Assembly (NCBI GenBank): GCA_025354645.1
Contig: JANXML010000116.1
Location: 1-60,549 of the forward strand
Direction: 5' to 3'
DNA: 60,549 bases
Origin: Arcicella sp.
GTDB taxonomy: Bacteria; Bacteroidota; Bacteroidia; Cytophagales; Spirosomataceae
Shown here: in pieces, positions 55,707-60,549 of the stretch
How the letters are laid out: the number at the start of each line of letters is the position of its first letter
How positions within the stretch are numbered: the first letter of the stretch is position 1
Notes under the pieces: model-generated
What the model was told of the DNA's origin: nothing
What the model saw: the letters and a program-made list of their open reading frames with translations, nothing else
Databases searched by the model: none
Translations under genes and position numbers: made by a program

Positions 55707-57638
55707 TTAGTTCACCCCAGGAGGATTTGTTCCTGCATTACAGGGTGGTGCCGTTACGACAACTTTATAAACCGCAATGCTACAAAAAGGCGTTGGCGAT
55801 GAGCTATCGCAAACTTTTACACAGAAATAATACGTTCCAACTGCATTTGGTCTGGTGTATGAATACGCACCTGTAACCGCATTTATCGTCAAAGCACTAC
55901 TCAAAGGCAAAGGCGTTGCACCCACGGGAGCCACACACCCAGGGTCTGAGCTTCCGTTTGTGTAAGCATAAGCTCCGATGCCACCCGTAGGCAAAAGTTC
56001 AGTTGCCGCATTGCCAGATTTTGTTGTATTGATTATACCCGTTTGAGTAACGGTTGGTAATAAGATTGGATTTGAACCACAAGCATTAATCGTAACTGTT
56101 ACGCCTGGCGATGATACTGGACTGTAACAATTTACTGTCGCATCATAACAAGTAGGATAATAGGTTCCACCAAGTACCGAAGCTGGATTCGCCACTTTAT
56201 TAGCAGCACTCAATCCTGAATTTGCTGTATGCCATTCCAAGGTTGAACCAACGGGGCAAGTGCTTGTTACTAAGCCAATTAAAGTTGCCGAAGTGGCTGG
56301 ACAAATATTTGATTTTGTGTTTGCACTTAACGTTGGAGCCGTGGTTCCAGCACTACATTCCACAATATTTGTAACGGTGATAGCAACGTCTTTGATAGCA
56401 CAAAGCACGGGCGTTCCGTTGTCACAAACTTTTACTTTAATGTCATAAATATTATTTCCACCTGCATCCGTTGGCAATTCAAAATCTGGCGAGGCAATAA
56501 AAGATACTGCACCCGTAGTTGCGTTAATCGTAAATTTTGCATTGTCAACGCCACCCGTTTCCAACGAATACGTTTTGGTTTGACCTGCATCAATATCCGT
56601 TGCCGTCGTTGTGTAGGCAATTCCAGCTCCATTCTCGGCAAAATTTACTGCCGCTGCCGAGGTAATCACGGGAGCAGTGTTTCCAGTAACCGTTACAATT
56701 TTTGAACAACTTCCACCCGCTTGTGGCGAATTTACCGTTAGGGTTCTCGAACCTAATGAACCAGAACCATCAAAAGAAATTGGAATCGTAACGAATAATT
56801 GTCCTGCCGTTAAAGTAGTTGAAAGTGTACCTGTGAAACCTGGTCCCGATACATTAAAAGTGGCTGCACCAGCGGCTGTACCCGTAATTGGAACGGTCAT
56901 AGTTCCTGTGTGCGTTGCACCATCTGCAACGAAAGATCCCGTTGTTGAAGCAGAACCACAATTGAAAGTGAACTGTGGAGCAACACCACCATAATATTTA
57001 ACTACTGATGTTTGGTATTGTGTACAAGTGCTATTTACGGTTGTTGTGAAAGTTAATATATAGTTTGTATTAGGTAATAATCCAACGTATTCATTATTAA
57101 AAGAACTACTATTTGTTCCTTTTCTAACCGCTAAAATTTCAGCACCCGCACACGCACCTGCACTAATGGCATACAAACTACCTTTACAAGTGAAAGCGGT
57201 GTTGTTAGTACAAATTGTGTTGCCAAGAGGTTGCGTAGTAAAAATTTGATTAATAATACCCACCGTTCCATTTATGTCAGTTTTTACAGTTGCACATTGC
57301 TTGAAAGTGGTATTTGGAGCCAAATTATAAGTTGTAGCAATTGCTCCCGTACCTGCAACAGCTGCGGCAGCGGATGTGTAACCATAAGAATTGGTGGTTG
57401 TACAGCCCGCACAAGGAATATTATTATTATTGAGTTGCGGGACTGTTTGTGAGAATGATTGCTCCAACGAAAAAAGGAATAGAACAACACAGAAATATCT
57501 CAAAGAATTTTGAGAAACCAACTTCAAATCCTTTGTGGCTTTGAAGAATGAATTTTGAGTGAATTTCAAAATCGAATTCACAAAGGTATTTTGGTAAACC
57601 CTGTTCATGGCGGTATTGAATTTAGGTACTAAAAACAT
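55707..57638 (-). CDS. Secreted modular protein with NCGS module and cadherin-like domain
   Basis: A 643-aa exported protein. The start at 57638 (MFLVPKF...) or 57608 (MNRVYQN...) gives a long N-region before the hydrophobic core YFCVVLFLFSLEQSFSQ (about 48-64). Layout: a first beta domain (about 65-220); NCGS module (about 226-316, FNCGSASTTGSFVADG...IPISFDGSGSLGSRTL); a cadherin-like domain (about 320-426, NFAENGAGIAYTTTATDIDAGQ...YDIKVKVCDNGTPVLC); an Ig-like unit with SNICPATSATLIGL...LEWHT; and a last unit ELLPTGGIGAYAYTNGSSDPGC...YYFCVKVCDSS. It ends CNAGTNPPGVN. It heads the minus-strand surface cluster and has its own upstream hairpin. Surface role inferred. Confidence 0.88.
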   Translation of the reverse strand: MFLVPKFNTAMNRVYQNTFVNSILKFTQNSFFKATKDLKLVSQNSLRYFCVVLFLFSLEQSFSQTVPQLNNNNIPCAGCTTTNSYGYTSAAAAVAGTGAIATTYNLAPNTTFKQCATVKTDINGTVGIINQIFTTQPLGNTICTNNTAFTCKGSLYAISAGACAGAEILAVRKGTNSSSFNNEYVGLLPNTNYILTFTTTVNSTCTQYQTSVVKYYGGVAPQFTFNCGSASTTGSFVADGATHTGTMTVPITGTAAGAATFNVSGPGFTGTLSTTLTAGQLFVTIPISFDGSGSLGSRTLTVNSPQAGGSCSKIVTVTGNTAPVITSAAAVNFAENGAGIAYTTTATDIDAGQTKTYSLETGGVDNAKFTINATTGAVSFIASPDFELPTDAGGNNIYDIKVKVCDNGTPVLCAIKDVAITVTNIVECSAGTTAPTLSANTKSNICPATSATLIGLVTSTCPVGSTLEWHTANSGLSAANKVANPASVLGGTYYPTCYDATVNCYSPVSSPGVTVTINACGSNPILLPTVTQTGIINTTKSGNAATELLPTGGIGAYAYTNGSSDPGCVAPVGATPLPLSSALTINAVTGAYSYTRPNAVGTYYFCVKVCDSSSPTPFCSIAVYKVVVTAPPCNAGTNPPGVN

Positions 57639-58468
57639 TAATATTTATATTGTTAAAATCCGATAATTAAAAATTCGGCAAAAAAATACACGGGTAAAAT
57701 AGTCCAACTTTTAGCCAGACCACTCTACTCGTGTATTTCGATAAAATTCTTCTTTTGAAAGTATCTGCGAATACTTCAATTCAAAAGCAAAATGGCGGTT
57801 TTGTTTTTGCATTTTTATTAATCTTTAAAATCCTTTCAGAATTGGGAATAGAATATCATTAAGCCCTAAAAAGAGCTTTTAAAATCTCAGTCGTATGATT
57901 TTTACTTAGGAAATGACTTTTCGGAAACAATTAGTGGTTATATCCGAAATTATAAATTTGAAGATACTTGGGCTGGGGCTGTTCAATTGGCAGTTAATAA
58001 TTAACAGTTAACAGTATAAATAAAAATTTACTTTCTAAAATAAGTTTTAAAACAATTTTACCTATCTTCTTTAAATGGTTGCAAAAATGCTCTAAAACTA
58101 TGTAGCCTATTTTCTCTATGTGGTTGTAATGTAGTCATAAAAAAATCCTCATAAAATCAAGGCAGAATTTGTAGTAAATTCAATTGCCATTAGATTTTTG
58201 AGGAAGCGAATAACAGGATTTTATAAACCCTAATCTATCTCAATGTTATTAGTCCTAAGACTTTAATCTTCTGGCGGAAAGATGGTATATTACTGATTTG
58301 ATAATTAACAAAATACGTGCCGAATAAGTATTTATTCTTAAAAGACTCGATTATCTTGGTCTAATTACATTGTTTCCGTCGTTAAATTTAGAATAAAAAC
58401 TTTAATAAATGGGAATTATGATTTTAACAAAAACCGTACCATTTGAAGTATAATAAATTTATCCTCCA
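57639..58468 (-). promoter_or_regulatory. 830-bp gap with a terminator-like hairpin in the leader of the 643-aa gene
   Basis: On the minus strand AAATACACGAGTA (57726-57738), a 29-nt loop and TACCCGTGTATTT (57684-57696) form a 13-bp stem with one G-U pair, directly followed by a run of T. It lies about 45 nt upstream of the ATG at 57638. This has the shape of an intrinsic terminator and could be an attenuator. TTAACAGTTAA-type words lie at about 57990-58015. No gene is supported in the rest. Confidence 0.5.
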
Positions 58469-59038
58469 TCAATGGTTAATAAATTTTACAGTCCAAAATC
58501 CATTTTTATATACTATTTTAGAAATTGAACCGTAATCTATATCCATTCTGAAAGCATTTTTCAAATCCAAATCTAAGGCTCTACAAAGAAGCGTTCTGAT
58601 GGTTGCCGAATGATTTACCAACACAACTTGTTTGAAATCTTGGGTAATAATCTCATCCAAAAACTGGTTTGCACGGTTTGATAATTCCAAGAAACTCTCC
58701 CCGTTTGGGGTGTTGATGTTCACAAAATCTGCCATCCACGGGTCTGATTCTTCTCGCTTGATTTCTGCCCAAGATTGCATTTCCCAATCGCCAAAATTCA
58801 TTTCCCAAAGACGTTCTTCGGTTTGAAAATTATCGGTAATATGTTGGGCTAATTGAACGCACCGACTGGCAGGACTGCTCCAAATTTTTGCCTCATCAAC
58901 GTTACAATGTTTGAGTAATCTTTGCGTAGTATTTTCGATTTCTTCAACGGCAGTATGATTCAATGCTACGTCAGATTTTCCGTAGCAAATGCCTTTCTGT
59001 ACACCCACAGAGGTATGTCTGATTAAAAATATTTCCAT
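58469..59038 (-). CDS. cobC: Histidine phosphatase, probable alpha-ribazole phosphatase
   Basis: A 189-aa cytoplasmic phosphatase of the phosphoglycerate-mutase superfamily. MEIFLIRHTSVGVQKGICYGKSDVALN contains the RH catalytic motif (His at residue 8). WSSPASRCVQLAQ and LWEMNFGDWE are the next marks (Glu in the active site), and VLVNHSATIRTLL holds the second catalytic His. The sequence resembles CobC/alpha-ribazole phosphatase, which removes a phosphate in cobalamin nucleotide-loop assembly. The cobS gene 126 bp upstream and cobT beyond it support this role; by sequence alone the superfamily would be too broad. Confidence 0.85.
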   Translation of the reverse strand: MEIFLIRHTSVGVQKGICYGKSDVALNHTAVEEIENTTQRLLKHCNVDEAKIWSSPASRCVQLAQHITDNFQTEERLWEMNFGDWEMQSWAEIKREESDPWMADFVNINTPNGESFLELSNRANQFLDEIITQDFKQVVLVNHSATIRTLLCRALDLDLKNAFRMDIDYGSISKIVYKNGFWTVKFINH

Positions 59039-59052
59039 TTTGAGTTCGCATT

Positions 59053-59145
59053 GCTACGAATGCACGAATATTGAATTTCAGATATGATAATTAATTCAAT
59101 TATTTAATACAGTTCATTCCGTAATTTTATTCGTGCATTAGTGGC
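59053..59145. repeat. Inverted repeat between cobC and cobS
   Basis: GCTACGAATGCACGAATA (59053-59070) faces TATTCGTGCATTAGTGGC (59128-59145); 16 of 18 positions pair. The word ATTCGTGCATTCGTGGC and its complement are familiar as intergenic repeats in this phylum. A REP-like element is likely; it would also interrupt the cob transcript. Confidence 0.55.
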
Positions 59146-59163
59146 TAAATATCTAACTTATCT

Positions 59164-59958
59164 TTAAATATCCTGCGAAACCGCCACAACTACCAAATAA
59201 ATAATCACTTCCGCCACTTGTTGCGTTGCCCCCAGACAATCGCCCGTGTAACCCCCAATCCACTTTTTGAAGTAATATCCCAAATATAAATGGATTAAAA
59301 CTAGAGGAGGAATCATTAAAAGTAAGAAGAAGTTTTTGGTAATAATAATGTATAAAAACAAAGGCAAAATAGCCAAAATTAGGGCAACTAATAAGTCATT
59401 TAAAGACATTTTTTTTGCGATTGGTTTTGCCTTACTTAAAGCATCTTCACGCACATAGTCAAGCGTGAAAATAAAGCTTAATGCCACAAATCTACTTAAC
59501 GAATGAGCCACGATTAATGTACAAATAAGTGTTTGATTATCAAGTACTTCAAGACTAAAAAACTTCAAGCCAAATATCAAAATCAATCCCACTGAGCCAT
59601 ACGTGCCGACCCGTGAATCCTTCATAATTTCAAGAATTTTTTCCTTCGTACAACCACCCCCAAAACCATCACAAACATCGGCAAAACCATCTTCGTGGAA
59701 TGCACCCGTTGTTAGGATTCCTGCTACCATACTTAACAGAATCGAAATCTCTGGATTATTGGTAAATATTAAGGAAGACACATAAAAAACGAAGGCACAA
59801 ATGCCCCCCACAATCCAACCAATGACGGGGAAATAAATCGTGGCTTTATTCAACATTTCATCATTATAAGGAACATCACCTAATTTTATCCATTTTGGAA
59901 TGGAAATTCGGGTATAGAACATCAAAGCATTTAGGAAAATGTGTAATTGTTTTTGCAT
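59164..59958 (-). CDS. cobS: Adenosylcobinamide-GDP ribazoletransferase (cobalamin synthase)
   Basis: A 264-aa inner-membrane enzyme that joins adenosylcobinamide-GDP with alpha-ribazole (or its phosphate) at the last steps of cobalamin assembly. Typical marks: LNALMFYTRISIPKW at the N-terminus, YFPVIGWIVGGI, the conserved acidic motif FHEDGFADVCDGFGGG (about residues 88-103), DSRVGTYGSVGLIL and GYTGDCLGATQQVAEV near the C-terminus. About six hydrophobic membrane segments. Neighbours are the CobC-like phosphatase and CobT, the usual set. Confidence 0.96.
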   Translation of the reverse strand: MQKQLHIFLNALMFYTRISIPKWIKLGDVPYNDEMLNKATIYFPVIGWIVGGICAFVFYVSSLIFTNNPEISILLSMVAGILTTGAFHEDGFADVCDGFGGGCTKEKILEIMKDSRVGTYGSVGLILIFGLKFFSLEVLDNQTLICTLIVAHSLSRFVALSFIFTLDYVREDALSKAKPIAKKMSLNDLLVALILAILPLFLYIIITKNFFLLLMIPPLVLIHLYLGYYFKKWIGGYTGDCLGATQQVAEVIIYLVVVAVSQDI

Positions 59959-60010
59959 AAATTATTTAGATTATTTTTACTAAATTGCAGAACATCAAAC
60001 GTAGTATAAA

Positions 60011-60181
60011 ATGGATATTTTAATAAGTATAAAGAATCAGAATTCTCAAAAAATTTTAGCTTTTTTGGAGCTTTTAAAATCATTCGATATGATTGACAAT
60101 TTTATGATTGTTGAAAATAACGCTTCCAAATTAGACCTTGCAAAATCTGAATCTGATTTATTCTTTGCTAAAAAAGAATAG
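60011..60181 (+). CDS. Small protein of unknown function (56 aa)
   Basis: A 56-codon frame (MDILISIKNQNSQKILAFLE...LFFAKKE) on the plus strand between cobS and cobT, which are on the minus strand. The ATG at 60011 follows an AT-rich upstream stretch. The segment FLELLKSFDMIDN recalls small antitoxin-like proteins of Bacteroidota (FxELLKSLxF), but no toxin gene is next to it: downstream lies the cobT 3' end, 5 nt away. It could be a solitary antitoxin-like protein or a chance frame. Amphipathic residues and the clean start and stop favour a real gene, with moderate certainty. Confidence 0.5.
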   Translation: MDILISIKNQNSQKILAFLELLKSFDMIDNFMIVENNASKLDLAKSESDLFFAKKE

Positions 60182-60186
60182 CATTT

Positions 60187-60549
<363 letters not shown>

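Noticed and set aside
57860-57982. A plus-strand frame without a start (…NDFSETISGYIRNYKFEDTWAG…) in the gap after the cob genes
   Set aside because: About 44 codons between stops, no start codon and no family that I recognise; could be a relic but cannot be supported as a gene.
58400-58460. A short plus-strand frame (14 codons, MGIMILTKTVPFEV) before cobC
   Set aside because: Too short, no homology cue and no ribosome-binding or promoter signal that I could recognise.

Overview
The window (about 60.5 kb, AT-rich) reads as a chromosome segment of a Bacteroidota bacterium, most likely of the order Cytophagales. The evidence is a PorP/SprF-type outer-membrane protein, a type B type IX secretion (T9SS) C-terminal domain (CHU_C), very large repeat-built secreted proteins, and promoters of the Bacteroidota kind (TTTG, about 19 nt, TAnnTTTG). 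I see no rRNA, tRNA, CRISPR array, transposase or phage gene.

Left part (1-18 kb). The 5' part of an RHS-type secreted protein runs off the left edge on the minus strand. Next comes a minus-strand efflux operon in the order TetR regulator, TolC-like channel, periplasmic adaptor and RND pump. A DUF1016/YhcG-type PD-(D/E)XK nuclease gene lies between adaptor and pump. There follow an alpha/beta hydrolase, a cupin and an unrecognised exported protein. A divergent pair (secreted esterase and GH105-type unsaturated rhamnogalacturonyl hydrolase) points to pectin side-chain use. A TruC-like pseudouridine synthase and a small XRE regulator complete this part.

Central part (18-57.6 kb). All genes are on the minus strand and nearly all encode exported, modular surface proteins. 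Next to the PorP/SprF gene are three proteins (622, 304 and 1767 aa) sharing an N-terminal domain that I call the MGDAN domain after its best motif. The 304-aa one carries the CHU_C sorting domain. Then comes a 4562-aa protein with 24 cadherin-like/Ig-like repeats arranged as eight copies of a three-domain block. Five further secreted proteins follow (878, 287, 625, 2309 and 643 aa), built from a shared pool of Ig-like, thrombospondin-3-like calcium-binding, LamG-like, DUF11, beta-helix and 'NCGS' modules. Several share a stem-loop leader just before the start codon, a near-identical 110-bp 3' end, or a short Cys...Leu-Lys tail. The gaps between these genes are rich in palindromes.

Right part (58.4-60.5 kb). 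Cobalamin nucleotide-loop assembly genes lie on the minus strand: CobC-like phosphatase, CobS, and the C-terminal part of CobT, which runs off the right edge. A 56-aa open frame lies on the plus strand between cobS and cobT.

The best candidate for an undescribed system is the 18-57.6 kb surface-protein locus: a PorP/SprF protein, a family sharing one N-terminal domain, two giant repeat proteins with a common C-terminal module, and a mosaic set of satellite proteins with shared leader RNA structures.
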